This document shows, piece after piece, positions 44,050 to 53,896 of a stretch of 64,000 bases of DNA. The stretch spans positions 124,001 through 188,000 of the forward strand of contig QZFT01000078.1 in assembly GCA_003600225.1 (NCBI GenBank). Reading direction: 5' to 3'. The DNA comes from Pseudonocardiaceae bacterium YIM PH 21723 (GTDB taxonomy: Bacteria; Actinomycetota; Actinomycetes; Mycobacteriales; Pseudonocardiaceae). The notes beneath the pieces were generated by a model that did not search any database, was not told the DNA's origin, and was given only the letters and a program-made list of their open reading frames with translations. Positions within the stretch are counted from its first letter, which is position 1; each line of letters opens with the position of its first letter. Both the position numbers and the translations under genes were made by a program.

Positions 44050-45198
44050 ATGAGCACCCGTGTGTTGATCTGCGGGGCGAGCATCGCCGGGCCGATCCTG
44101 GCCCACTGCCTGGCGCTCCACGACGGATTCGAGGTCACCGTCGTGGAGCGGGCGTCCGGGCTGCGGCCCGGCGGGCAGGCCGTCGACCTGCGTGGACCCG
44201 GTAAGGAACTGATCAAGCGGCTCGGTCTGGACGAGCGGATCCGGGCCGCGTGCACCGAGGTGCTGGGCATGTCGGCGGTGGATCGGGACGGCAACGAGCT
44301 GAACCGGCATCTGGCGACGGATCTGGGTGGGGACGGCCCCATCGCGGAGATCGAGATTCTGCGTGGGGACCTGTCGGAGTTGCTGTACGAGGAGACCGCC
44401 GGCCAGGCCGAGTACCGGTTCGGCGATCACGTCGTCGAACTGGAACAGCGGGCCGATCGGGTCGAGGTGCGCTTCGCCTCCGGGCTGCGGGAGACCTATG
44501 ACCTGGTGGTCGGCGCGGACGGGCTGCGGTCCGGCACGCGGGCGATGGTCTTCGGGCCGCACGAGGACTACGTGCGGGACCTGGGGGCGTTGATCGCGTA
44601 CTTCGACGTGCCCAACCACTTGGAACTGGACCGGTGGATGCTCTACCACGGGAAGCGTGGCCACGCGGCCGCGATCCGCAGCATCCGGGACAACCGGGAG
44701 GCGACGGCGCTGATCGCCGTTCCGGGGGTGAGCGCCGACTACGACCACCGGGACGTCGCGGGGCAGAAGGCGTTGATCCGCGAGCGGACGGCGGGCATGG
44801 GCTGGGAGGTGCCCTGGCTGCTCGACCGGATGGACGAGGCCGAGGTCTTCTACTTCGACACCTGTGGTCAGGCGCACCTGCCGTCCTGGTCAGCGGGTCG
44901 GGTGGTGTTGCTCGGCGACGCCGCCTGCTGTGCGGCGCCGACCTCGGGGCAGGGGACGAACCAGGCCTTCATCGGCGCGTACATCCTGGCCGGCGAGCTG
45001 GCCAAGGCCGGCGACGATCACTCGGCCGCGTTTAGCGCCTACGAGCGCCTCATGCGGGATTATGTGGCGGGTAACCAACGCATGGGCGCGCTGACCGCCG
45101 TGCCGTTCGCCGAGCCGGAGGAAGCGGCGGAGTGGAACGACGACCGGACCCTGGGGACCGTGCACGGGATCGAGCTGCCGGACTACGCCGTTCTCTGA
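44050..45198 (+). CDS. FAD-dependent aromatic monooxygenase, second of a tandem pair
   Basis: 382 residues, paralogous to the preceding protein over its whole length (CGASIAGPILAHCLALHDGF; GPGKELIKRLGLDERIRAA; LVVGADGLRSGTRAM). In the GDAAH motif His is replaced by Cys (LLGDAACCAAPTSGQG), so substrate or flavin handling may differ. The gene starts 2 bases after the first stop and is surely co-transcribed. Tandem duplication followed by divergence is the simplest origin. Confidence 0.92.
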   Translation: MSTRVLICGASIAGPILAHCLALHDGFEVTVVERASGLRPGGQAVDLRGPGKELIKRLGLDERIRAACTEVLGMSAVDRDGNELNRHLATDLGGDGPIAEIEILRGDLSELLYEETAGQAEYRFGDHVVELEQRADRVEVRFASGLRETYDLVVGADGLRSGTRAMVFGPHEDYVRDLGALIAYFDVPNHLELDRWMLYHGKRGHAAAIRSIRDNREATALIAVPGVSADYDHRDVAGQKALIRERTAGMGWEVPWLLDRMDEAEVFYFDTCGQAHLPSWSAGRVVLLGDAACCAAPTSGQGTNQAFIGAYILAGELAKAGDDHSAAFSAYERLMRDYVAGNQRMGALTAVPFAEPEEAAEWNDDRTLGTVHGIELPDYAVL

Positions 45199-45215
45199 AT
45201 ATTCGGGCCCCCCGG

Positions 45216-45250
45216 TTGAGCCTTTGGCACTCTCCTGAGTAGAGTGCTAA
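45216..45250 (+). promoter_or_regulatory. groES promoter overlapped by CIRCE operator
   Basis: CIRCE: TTGGCACTC (45224-45232), 9-base spacer, GAGTGCTAA (45242-45250), one base off the TTAGCACTC-N9-GAGTGCTAA consensus. It overlaps a promoter, TTGAGC (45216-45221), 18-base spacer, TAGAGT (45240-45245). HrcA is the known repressor at CIRCE, so the operon should be heat-inducible. Confidence 0.92.
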
Positions 45251-45353
45251 TTGCAAGGCGCCGGGGAGCCCCGGCACCCGCGACGGCGGGGAGCCACGGA
45301 GCCTTCTTTACTCAGGGACCGCTTCGACGACCCGTAAGTGTGGAGGTCACACC

Positions 45354-45650
45354 GTGGCGAGCGTGAACATCAAGCCGCTCGAGGACAAGATCCTCGTCCA
45401 GGCTAGCGAGGCCGAGACCACGACTGCGTCTGGCCTGGTTATCCCGGACACCGCTAAGGAAAAGCCCCAGGAGGGCAAGGTTCTGGCCGTGGGCCCGGGC
45501 CGCGTTGACGACAACGGCCAGCGTATTCCGCTGGACATCGAGGCCGGCGACGTCGTGATCTACTCCAAGTACGGCGGCACCGAGATCAAGCACAACGGCG
45601 AGGACTACTTGCTGCTGTCTTCTCGTGACGTGCTGGCCAAGCTGGGCTAG
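45354..45650 (+). CDS. groES: Co-chaperonin GroES
   Basis: 98 residues, the lid of the GroEL folding chamber. It shows the start [13 protein letters not shown], the mobile loop [12 protein letters not shown] and the ending [16 protein letters not shown], all standard. GTG 45354 has GGAGG upstream. A CIRCE-controlled promoter lies ~105 bases before it. groEL follows after a 97-base gap with a strong hairpin. Confidence 0.98.
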   Translation: MASVNIKPLEDKILVQASEAETTTASGLVIPDTAKEKPQEGKVLAVGPGRVDDNGQRIPLDIEAGDVVIYSKYGGTEIKHNGEDYLLLSSRDVLAKLG

Positions 45651-45666
45651 TTCGCCTCTTTAGCTC

Positions 45667-45716
45667 ATGGCACCGCCCCGGCGACCCGTAACACCGGGGG
45701 ACCGGGGCGGTGCCAT
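45667..45716 (+). promoter_or_regulatory. Intercistronic hairpin between groES and groEL
   Basis: A perfect 15-bp stem (ATGGCACCGCCCCGG at 45667-45681, complement at 45702-45716) with a 20-base loop fills the gap. It could reduce read-through or stabilise the groES part of the message. Confidence 0.65.
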
Positions 45717-45738
45717 ACCCACCTGCACCAGAACCTAG

Positions 45739-47361
<1,623 letters not shown>

Positions 47362-47372
47362 CAACACCTGAT

Positions 47373-47419
47373 CCGAAGTCGGCGATGTTCGGGAACGTTC
47401 CCGAACATCGCCAACTTCG
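47373..47419. repeat. Dispersed palindrome family A, copy 3
   Basis: Arms at 47373-47392 and 47401-47419 (CCGAACATCGCCAACTTCG) with one mismatch. The 8-base loop GAACGTTC is itself palindromic. It lies 11 bases after the groEL stop and probably ends that operon. Confidence 0.82.
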
Positions 47420-47458
47420 CGTGCGTGGGTTCATCAGGTCGGGGTTGTTCGCTCTTTG

Positions 47459-47478
47459 CCGAAACTCGTCAACTTCGG
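47459..47478. repeat. Single arm of dispersed palindrome family A
   Basis: CCGAAACTCGTCAACTTCGG is identical to the right arm of the copy at 4126-4145, but its partner arm is missing. It lies 13 bases before the DinB gene start, so it may be a decayed copy. Confidence 0.75.
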
Positions 47479-47491
47479 GTACTCCTGGGGT

Positions 47492-47935
47492 ATGCGCGTT
47501 GATTGGCAGAAAATGCTGGTCGGGCAGCTGGAGTTCTACTGGGACGTCCACCTGTGGCCCCGGCTCGAGGGCCTGACCGACTCCGAGTACTTCTGGGAAC
47601 CCGCCGCCGAGGTGCCTGCCATCGCCTGGCGTATGACCCACATCGCCGTCGGCTGCTTCGCCGACCGGACCCGCGACTTCTTCGCCGGTCCGCAGGCCGC
47701 ACCCGACCCACGATCCGCCGCCGAGGCGCTCGACTACCTCGACGCCACCTACCGCCGCTGGCACGACGCGATCGCGAACGCGGACGACGCCGCGTTCCTC
47801 GCCCCGCTGGGGGACAAGGGCGGCTACTACGCCGAGGACCCGATCGCCGCCCTCGTCGTGCACATCAACCGCGAGGTCATGCACCACGGCGGCGAGATCT
47901 GCCTGCTCCGCGACCTCTACGAGCACCGAGGCTGA
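47492..47935 (+). CDS. DinB superfamily protein
   Basis: 147 residues of the four-helix DinB/YfiT-like fold. The first metal-site region is WRMTHIAVGCFADR, and the C-terminal VVHINREVMHHGGEI gives the typical His triad. Family members are metal-dependent thiol transferases or hydrolases, some dependent on mycothiol or bacillithiol. ATG 47492 has a CTGGGG Shine-Dalgarno; an in-frame TTG at 47456 would run through the palindrome arm and is rejected. Confidence 0.87.
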   Translation: MRVDWQKMLVGQLEFYWDVHLWPRLEGLTDSEYFWEPAAEVPAIAWRMTHIAVGCFADRTRDFFAGPQAAPDPRSAAEALDYLDATYRRWHDAIANADDAAFLAPLGDKGGYYAEDPIAALVVHINREVMHHGGEICLLRDLYEHRG

Positions 47936-47941
47936 CCAGGC

Positions 47942-49138
47942 TCAGCCGCCCTGCAACAGCAGGTCTGCCGCGACCGCGGCGCCGTCGGGACGGGTCCAGC
48001 CGGCCACCGCGCGAGCCTGCCCGGCCAGGGACAGGGCCTCCTCCAGTGCGGTGACCAGTGAGGCCACCGTGGGCACGCTGTCCGGGTGCGCGCCGCCGAC
48101 GCCCAGGTCCACGGTCCGCTCCGCGAAGTAGAACTGGTCGTACCGCTGCGGCAGCACCACCTGCGGAGTCCCGGCCTGCAACGCCACCGTCGTGGTGCCC
48201 GATCCGCCGTGGTGCACGACGGCCCCGACCCGGCGGAACAGGGCCTGGAAGTTGGCCTCGCCGATCGGCAGGCAGTCCGGATCGCCCGCCAGTGGCGACA
48301 TCTCCGACCAGCCCTGGGAGAAGATCACCCGCCGGCCCAGTTCGCGTGCCGCCTTCACCGCGATCAGATTCGCGTCCTGTGGCGCCCGCATGGTGCTGCC
48401 CAGCCCGAAGTAGATCGGCGGCTCACCGGCGTCCAGGAAGGCCTCCAGGTCGGCCGGCAGCGGCCGGGTGTCCCTGATCAGCCAGGCCCCGGTCTGCACC
48501 ACGTCCAGCTCGTCGGGGGCCGGCCACGGCGCGAGTACCTGGTCGGCGGCCAGCCAGGGCCGCTCGGTGAACATGTGCGACCGCACGTCCTCGACCGGGG
48601 ACAGGCCGAGCCGGGCCCGTTGCCGGTTCAGTTCCGGGCCGAACAGCCGATGGAAACTCTCCCGGTCGGCCTCCCACCGGGTCGCGTTGCCTGCGTCCTC
48701 GGGCAGTCCCAGCCGAGGGTTCGGCGGCGGCGCGAGTTTGGTGGACGGCAGCGTCATCGGGGCGTAGGCGGCCCAGATCGACGGGATGTCCAGGTGTTCG
48801 GCGACCGAGTGCAGGGCGTGTTGCAGCGCGCCCGTGCCGACCAGCAGATCGCAGCCCCGCCCCGTGGCGAGCACCGTCTCGAACTGCGCCGCGACGCTCT
48901 CGTCGACCAACGCCTGAACCTGCTCGGGGGTGATCGTCTCCAGGCCGGCCCTGGCCACTCCGCTGGAGACCGGGCCGCCCATCGGCACGAACTCGTGGCC
49001 GAAGCTCTCGATGAATCCCCGGAAGTCCGGCGGCGCGCAGAGCACCACCGACGTGCCGCGGTCGCGCAGTTCTCCAGCCAGCGCGATCACCGGTTGCACA
49101 TCGCCCCGCGAACCGATTGTGGACAGCAGTACCCGCAC
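47942..49138 (-). CDS. GT1-family glycosyltransferase
   Basis: 398 residues with the two Rossmann domains of the GtfB/vancomycin-type antibiotic glycosyltransferases. The N-terminus reads VRVLLSTIGSRGDVQPVIAL. The donor-binding signature is HHGGSGTTTVALQAGTPQVV followed by YDQFYFA. It transfers a sugar from an NDP-sugar, probably to a small-molecule aglycone, for biosynthesis or drug inactivation. GTG 49138 was chosen for its GAGGGGG Shine-Dalgarno and the conserved start of the fold. It lies 79 bases downstream of the F420-type oxidoreductase gene on the same strand and may share its transcript. Confidence 0.92.
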   Translation of the reverse strand: MRVLLSTIGSRGDVQPVIALAGELRDRGTSVVLCAPPDFRGFIESFGHEFVPMGGPVSSGVARAGLETITPEQVQALVDESVAAQFETVLATGRGCDLLVGTGALQHALHSVAEHLDIPSIWAAYAPMTLPSTKLAPPPNPRLGLPEDAGNATRWEADRESFHRLFGPELNRQRARLGLSPVEDVRSHMFTERPWLAADQVLAPWPAPDELDVVQTGAWLIRDTRPLPADLEAFLDAGEPPIYFGLGSTMRAPQDANLIAVKAARELGRRVIFSQGWSEMSPLAGDPDCLPIGEANFQALFRRVGAVVHHGGSGTTTVALQAGTPQVVLPQRYDQFYFAERTVDLGVGGAHPDSVPTVASLVTALEEALSLAGQARAVAGWTRPDGAAVAADLLLQGG

Positions 49139-49217
49139 GAGATCCCCCTCATCGCCATGGCCGACGAGAGGACAGTGTGCGCCGACCCCGGGGCCTTGCC
49201 ACAAGCCCCGGGGGCGG

Positions 49218-50222
49218 CTATACGTTTAAGTGGGAGAGGATGCCCAGCAGCCTGGCCAACGTGTCGATTTGTCGACCTATGCCGCCATCCAGCTTCACCA
49301 AGAGCGTGGAAATGCCCACCGACTCCAGCAGCGTGATCCGCTCGGCGATCATCGCCTCGGTGCCCAGCAGATTCGTCTTCGCGCCGATGTCCACCGGAAC
49401 CGCGTCTGCGGCGGCCTCCCGCTCGCCCGCCTTCCACAGCCGGACGACCTCGTCCAGCTCGAAGCCCTGCCGTTCGAAGGCCTTCCGGTAGAACTCGCCC
49501 ATCGCGCCGATGGTGAACGCGTAGCCGCCCGCGTGCTTGCGGGCCACCGCGTCCACATCGTCGGTGATCTCCACCGCGACCGGTGCCACCAGATCCAGGT
49601 CCGCCAGGGTTCGCCCGGACTCGGCCGCGCCGGCGGCGATCGGGTCCAGGAAGACGTCCGCCGACTCCGGCAGGAACGCGTTGCCCAGCCAGCCGTCGGC
49701 CAGTTCGCCGGTCAGCCGCAGGTTCCGCGGCCCGAGCGCCGCGTTGTAGATCGGCACATGCGCCGGCGGTGCGAAGGACGTGAGGGCCCGGCCCTGGCTG
49801 TCCGGTAGCGGCAGCTGGAAGACCTTGCCCTGATAGGACAGCTTCTCACCGGCGGAAATGAGCCGGATGATCTCGATGGTCTCCCTGGTCATGGTGACCG
49901 GCGCGTCGAACCGGACGCCGTGCCAGCCCTCCATCACCTTCGGCCCGCTGACCCCCATGCCGAGCAGGAACCGGCCACCGGACAACGCCTGCAGGGACAT
50001 GGCCGAGCTGGCCAGCGACGCCGGAGTCCGGGCGCCGAGCTGCACGACCCCGGTGGCCAGCTTGATCCTTGAGGTGCGCGCCGCCAGGTAGGCCAGCGGG
50101 GTGAACGCGTCGTAGGCCCACATCTCCGGTACCCAGACCGAGTCCACGCCCAGCTTCTCCGCGTGCAGCACCAGGTCCACCGTCTCGTCGGTGACGAACG
50201 GGACCATCAGGGCGACCTTCAT
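49218..50222 (-). CDS. LLM-class F420-dependent oxidoreductase
   Basis: 334 residues, luciferase-like TIM barrel. Family features include VWVPEMWAYDAFTPLAYLAA, LATGVVQLGARTPASLA, GGRFLLGMGVSGPKVMEGWHG and PIYNAALGPRNLRLTGELADGW. Cofactor is most likely F420, common in this order, though flavin is possible. ATG 50222 shares ATGA with the stop of the START-like gene before it, so the three genes 51174-49218 are tightly coupled. The reaction is unknown. Confidence 0.9.
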   Translation of the reverse strand: MKVALMVPFVTDETVDLVLHAEKLGVDSVWVPEMWAYDAFTPLAYLAARTSRIKLATGVVQLGARTPASLASSAMSLQALSGGRFLLGMGVSGPKVMEGWHGVRFDAPVTMTRETIEIIRLISAGEKLSYQGKVFQLPLPDSQGRALTSFAPPAHVPIYNAALGPRNLRLTGELADGWLGNAFLPESADVFLDPIAAGAAESGRTLADLDLVAPVAVEITDDVDAVARKHAGGYAFTIGAMGEFYRKAFERQGFELDEVVRLWKAGEREAAADAVPVDIGAKTNLLGTEAMIAERITLLESVGISTLLVKLDGGIGRQIDTLARLLGILSHLNV

Positions 50223-50701
50223 CGAGCCTGCTCCGCGAGCTCCTTGATGCCGTCCACGCACGCCTGCAGGCCGGTCTGCCACTCGCTGAGCCGCCGCTCG
50301 ATGATCCGGGCCTCCTTGTCCGGCATCCGCTCCACGTTCCAGTGGATGATGCTCTTGCCCGTTCCGAGGCGAGCGGTCTGCGACAACCTGGTGCCGCCCT
50401 CGACCGGTTCCAGCTCGAAGGTCCAGGTGGAGGTCGGGTTCTCCGGGTCCATCACCGCCCAGCCGAACCGGCTATCCGGCTCGTTGATCACCACGAAGCA
50501 GACGGTCTCCCACTGGCCGACCTTCGGGTGCTCGTTGACGCCGATGAAGCTCTTCTCGTCGACCCACCTGGTGCTGACGGCCTCCGGGCTGAACCGGGGC
50601 GGCACGCTGATGTCGCTGATCAGCGGCCAGATCTGCTCCGGGGTGGCGTTGACGAAGGTCTCCGCCCTGGCCGTGATGAGGTCGACGTCGGTGATCTTCA
50701 T
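50219..50701 (-). CDS. SRPBCC (START-like) family protein, second of a pair
   Basis: 160 residues of the SRPBCC hydrophobic-ligand fold. It shows the N-terminal strand AETFVNATPEQIWPLISDI, WETVCFVVINEPDSRFGWAV and the long C-terminal helix IIERRLSEWQTGLQACVDGI. Members bind or process lipids, polyketides or other hydrophobic ligands. It is paralogous to the preceding gene, and both ends of the gene are coupled to its neighbours through ATGA. With a luciferase-like oxidoreductase next door, a shared hydrophobic substrate is a fair inference. Confidence 0.87.
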   Translation of the reverse strand: MKITDVDLITARAETFVNATPEQIWPLISDISVPPRFSPEAVSTRWVDEKSFIGVNEHPKVGQWETVCFVVINEPDSRFGWAVMDPENPTSTWTFELEPVEGGTRLSQTARLGTGKSIIHWNVERMPDKEARIIERRLSEWQTGLQACVDGIKELAEQAR

Positions 50702-51174
50702 GCCACACCCTCCACTAGGTCCTTGATCCCGTTCACAACGGCCTGCATGTTGTCCCGCCATTCGCCGAGGCGCCGCTCGATGATCAGCTCTTCCTGCTCC
50801 GGATACCGGCTGATCGCCTGTGCCAGCTTGCTCGGCCCGCTGCCCAGCCGCGCGTGGTAGCGCAGCACGGTCGGTTCGACCTCGAAGGTCCAGCTGGCGC
50901 CCGGCCGGTCCGGGTCGACGGTCGCCCAGCCGAACGCCTGCAGCGGTTCCCAGATCACCACGTGGTTGAGGATCTCCCACTGGCCGATCCGCGGGTGTTC
51001 GCTGATGCCGATGAACCGGGCACCAGGGCCCGGCTCATCGAGCCAGTGCGCACCGATCAGCTCCCGGCTGAACCGGGTGGGCAGCGTGATGTCGGTGATC
51101 AGCGTCCAGAGATCGGCCCGGTCGGCGCGCACCGGCACCTCGACCGTGGTGGAGGGGTGATCCGCCAGCTTCAT
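50698..51174 (-). CDS. SRPBCC (START-like) family protein, first of a pair
   Basis: 158 residues, paralogue of the next gene product (shared pattern ISEHPRIGQWEILNHVVIWE and IIERRLGEWRDNMQAVVNGI). It is the first gene of the coupled set with the LLM oxidoreductase. A near-perfect 16-bp palindrome lies ~20 bases before the start, suggesting ligand-responsive repression by a regulator not present in the window. ATG 51174 gives the normal N-terminus of the fold. Confidence 0.87.
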   Translation of the reverse strand: MKLADHPSTTVEVPVRADRADLWTLITDITLPTRFSRELIGAHWLDEPGPGARFIGISEHPRIGQWEILNHVVIWEPLQAFGWATVDPDRPGASWTFEVEPTVLRYHARLGSGPSKLAQAISRYPEQEELIIERRLGEWRDNMQAVVNGIKDLVEGVA

Positions 51175-51193
51175 GGGCTCACCATAGGCGACT

Positions 51194-51209
51194 TATACTG
51201 ATCAGCATA
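51194..51209 (-). promoter_or_regulatory. Operator-like palindrome before the SRPBCC operon
   Basis: TATACTGATCAGCATA pairs at 7 of 8 half-site positions around GATC. On the minus strand it overlaps -10-like hexamers (TATGCT, TATAAG), 20 bases before the first SRPBCC start, as expected for a repressor site. Confidence 0.55.
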
Positions 51210-51212
51210 GAA

Positions 51213-53771
51213 CTAAGTTCGGGCGCTGGTGGTCTCCGCGATCCGTGCCGCTGGGGCCTCGACCAGTACCTCGACCCTGGCCGGCACGTTCTTGTGCCAC
51301 GGGGTGCCCAGGAACGGGTCCCGGCGGCGGTGGTCGGTCAGCTGGTTCAGCGCGACGCCGACCCGGCGCACCACGCCGTGCTCATCCGCCTCGTCCAGGC
51401 CCATGCCGTTCGGCAGTGAGATGTGGCCGGGCAGCATGGTGTCGGTGATCTCCACGGTGGACTCCGCCGCGCCGTTGGCGGTCACCACCCGCACCCTGCT
51501 GTCGGCGGTCACGCCCAACTCCTCGGCGTCCTGCGGGCTGATCCGCAGCGCGCCCTCGGCGTCGCGGCGTCGCCAGGTCGGGTCCCGGTAGATGGTGTTC
51601 GCGGTGAACGCCCGGCGTTCACCCGCCGACAGGACGAGCGGGAAGCGTGGGTCGTTCGCCGGCTGCTCCGCGAGCCTGCCGAACTCCTCCAGCATCAGCG
51701 GGAAGGCCAGCCGGAACCTGCGGTCTGGGTAGCGCAGGTAGTTGAAGGCGTGTTTCCACTCGTCCAGGGTGAACACCACGCCGGACGGGGAGTCGACGAT
51801 CGCCTCGTACAACGCGTTCCCCTGGGCGGCGCCCTTGCCGATGAAGCCGGCCCTGGTGACGGAGTCCCGGTTGAAGATGGCGCAGCTCAGCGCGAACAGG
51901 TAGACCGGCGCGGTCTGCTGCCGGCCCGCCGGCAGGACGGGGCCGAGGGTCTCGTAGGCCAGGTAGGAGGCCATGCCCATCAGCTCCGGCTTCGTCCGCA
52001 TGGAGATGAACAGGGTGAGCAGCCAGGTCTCCCGGCTGATCCCGGCGGCCCGGTGCAGCCGGTCCAGTACCCGCTGGTCGACGAGCCCGGTGGCCCGGAT
52101 CAGCTCGGCGTAGATCTCCGGCTCCGCCTTGGTGCCGGCCAGGGGTTCCATGAGTGGTTTCCGCAGCTGGAAGCAGTTGTGCGGGAACTCCACGTTGAAG
52201 AACGTGTTCTCCCAGCGCTCGAACTGGTTCGCGGAGGGCAGCACGTAGTCGGCCTGGCGGGCGGTCTCGGTCATGGCGATGTCCACCACCACGCTCAGCT
52301 CCACCGATCGCATCGCCTTGGTGAACTCCTGGGAGCCGGGCAGCGAGTGCAGCGGGTTGGTGGCGTCGATCCACAGCACCCGCAACCTGTCCGGGTGATC
52401 GGTGTTGACCTCGTCCACGATGGCCGAGCCGGGAATCAGTCCGGCGACGATGGTCGCGCCGGAGACCGGGGTGCGGTCGAACGACTTCTCGAACCACTCC
52501 CGGTCGGTGCGGACGCCGGTGAGGTCGCCGAGCGGCCTGTGATCGTTGAAGGTGCGTTGCAGCAGGTCACGGGCTACCGCGGGCCCGACGAGCGGGAGAG
52601 CGATCTCCAGCGCCGTCCTGGAGAACCAGGCCGCGATCCGGCCGCCCAGGCGGGTGCCACCCAACCAGGGGAGCAACCGGGCGACCAGGCCGAGCTTGTC
52701 CAGTGCCGCCACCAGTGGCCGCTCCAGCCTGCTCGGCCGGTACGGCTCGTCCCGGATGACGTCGGTCGAGGAGTTCAGCGGCGCGAGCCAGCTATGGATG
52801 AACATCGAGCCCTTGTTGCCGAAGTTCCCGGTCAGCAGCCACAGCTGTTTCTGCAGGTAGGACACCAGGGTGCTGTTCGGGCCCATTTGGGTGCCCAGGT
52901 CCTCGTAGGTGGTCGCGGCGGTGGTGCCCGCGATGGCCCGGGACGCCTGGCGGAGGAGTTCCTCGTCCACTCCGCAGCGCGCGGCGTACGTGGCCACGTC
53001 GAGGTCGGCGAACGTGGCGCGGACCTCGTCGAGGCCGACGGCGTGTTTGGCCAGCCAGGCGTGGTTGATCAGGTCTTCCTGGAATAGCACGGCGATCATC
53101 GCGGCCAGGCACCAGGCATCGGTGCCCGGCTTCACCTGGAGGTGGATGTCCGCCATCGCGGCGGTCTCCGTCTTCCGCGGATCCATCACGATCATGGTCC
53201 GGTCCGGATCGGCGGCCATTTGCTTCAGCGTCGGGCGGCTGCGCGGGAAGCTGTGCGACTGCCACGGGTTCTTGCCGATGAACAGGGTCACCTGGGCGTT
53301 CTCGAAGTCGCCCTTGCTGTGCGAGCCGAAGAGCACCGCGTCGACGAAGGCCTCGCCGGTCTTCTCCTGGGCCAGCGCGTTGGACTTGTACCGGCCGCCC
53401 AGCAGGTTCATCAACGCGTAGCCGTAGCCGGCGTTGGTGTGGCCACCCTGCCCGGAACCGCCGTAGTGGAAGATCTTGTCGCCACCATAGGTTTCGCGGA
53501 CGTGCTTGAGCTTGGCGGCGATCTCGGCGAACGCGGTCTCCCAGCTGATCTCCTCGTACTCGCCGTCCGGGGTGCGCCGCAGCGGGCTGGTCAGCCGGTT
53601 GGCGTTGGAGTTGTACTTGTCCAGCCGGAGCGGCTTCTCGCAGGTGTACCCGGCCGAGGACGGGTGGTCCTTGTCGCCGCGGATCTTCAGCATCCGGCGG
53701 TCCGCGACCTGGACCTCCAGGCCACAGTTGCACTCACAGAGGATGCACGCGCTCTTCTGCCACTCGGCCAT
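51213..53771 (-). CDS. Molybdopterin-dependent oxidoreductase (formate dehydrogenase-like)
   Basis: 852 residues. The N-terminal cysteines (Cys9, Cys12, Cys14, Cys16, Cys44) fit a [4Fe-4S] cluster. The MGD-binding domains follow (GGSGQGGHTNAGYGYAL; FIGKNPWQSHSF; VMDPRKTETAAMADIHL; WIDATNPLHSLPGS; YVLPSANQFERWENTFFNVE), and a C-terminal molydopterin dinucleotide-binding domain ends the protein (LPNGMGLDEADEHG). There is no Tat signal, so it is cytosolic. The substrate cannot be read from sequence, and an electron-acceptor subunit gene is not adjacent. ATG 53771 has a perfect AGGAGG. Next to it is the redox sensor WhiB3. Confidence 0.92.
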   Translation of the reverse strand: MAEWQKSACILCECNCGLEVQVADRRMLKIRGDKDHPSSAGYTCEKPLRLDKYNSNANRLTSPLRRTPDGEYEEISWETAFAEIAAKLKHVRETYGGDKIFHYGGSGQGGHTNAGYGYALMNLLGGRYKSNALAQEKTGEAFVDAVLFGSHSKGDFENAQVTLFIGKNPWQSHSFPRSRPTLKQMAADPDRTMIVMDPRKTETAAMADIHLQVKPGTDAWCLAAMIAVLFQEDLINHAWLAKHAVGLDEVRATFADLDVATYAARCGVDEELLRQASRAIAGTTAATTYEDLGTQMGPNSTLVSYLQKQLWLLTGNFGNKGSMFIHSWLAPLNSSTDVIRDEPYRPSRLERPLVAALDKLGLVARLLPWLGGTRLGGRIAAWFSRTALEIALPLVGPAVARDLLQRTFNDHRPLGDLTGVRTDREWFEKSFDRTPVSGATIVAGLIPGSAIVDEVNTDHPDRLRVLWIDATNPLHSLPGSQEFTKAMRSVELSVVVDIAMTETARQADYVLPSANQFERWENTFFNVEFPHNCFQLRKPLMEPLAGTKAEPEIYAELIRATGLVDQRVLDRLHRAAGISRETWLLTLFISMRTKPELMGMASYLAYETLGPVLPAGRQQTAPVYLFALSCAIFNRDSVTRAGFIGKGAAQGNALYEAIVDSPSGVVFTLDEWKHAFNYLRYPDRRFRLAFPLMLEEFGRLAEQPANDPRFPLVLSAGERRAFTANTIYRDPTWRRRDAEGALRISPQDAEELGVTADSRVRVVTANGAAESTVEITDTMLPGHISLPNGMGLDEADEHGVVRRVGVALNQLTDHRRRDPFLGTPWHKNVPARVEVLVEAPAARIAETTSART

Positions 53772-53840
53772 CCGACCTCCTATGTAAGACGAACCACATA
53801 GCGGCGAGCGTGTACGAATAGGCAATTTATGTAAAGCAAT

Positions 53841-53882
53841 GAAGGGCGCCCTTCCGCTTCTGGTAGCGGAACGACGCCCTTC
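53841..53882 (-). terminator. Terminator of whiB3
   Basis: Outer stem GAAGGGCG (53841-53848) with CGCCCTTC (53875-53882) and inner stem TTCCGCT (53852-53858) with AGCGGAA (53865-53871) form one long interrupted hairpin after the whiB3 stop. Confidence 0.7.
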
Positions 53883-53896
53883 TGGCAGGTCAGGGT

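Noticed and set aside
47456-47491. Earlier TTG start for the DinB gene
   Set aside because: It would translate through the palindrome arm (PKLVNFG), a peptide that only reflects the repeat; ATG 47492 has a better ribosome site.
51423-53087. Long plus-strand frame opposite the molybdopterin oxidoreductase
   Set aside because: Antisense shadow; composition and lack of motifs contrast with the clear enzyme on the minus strand.
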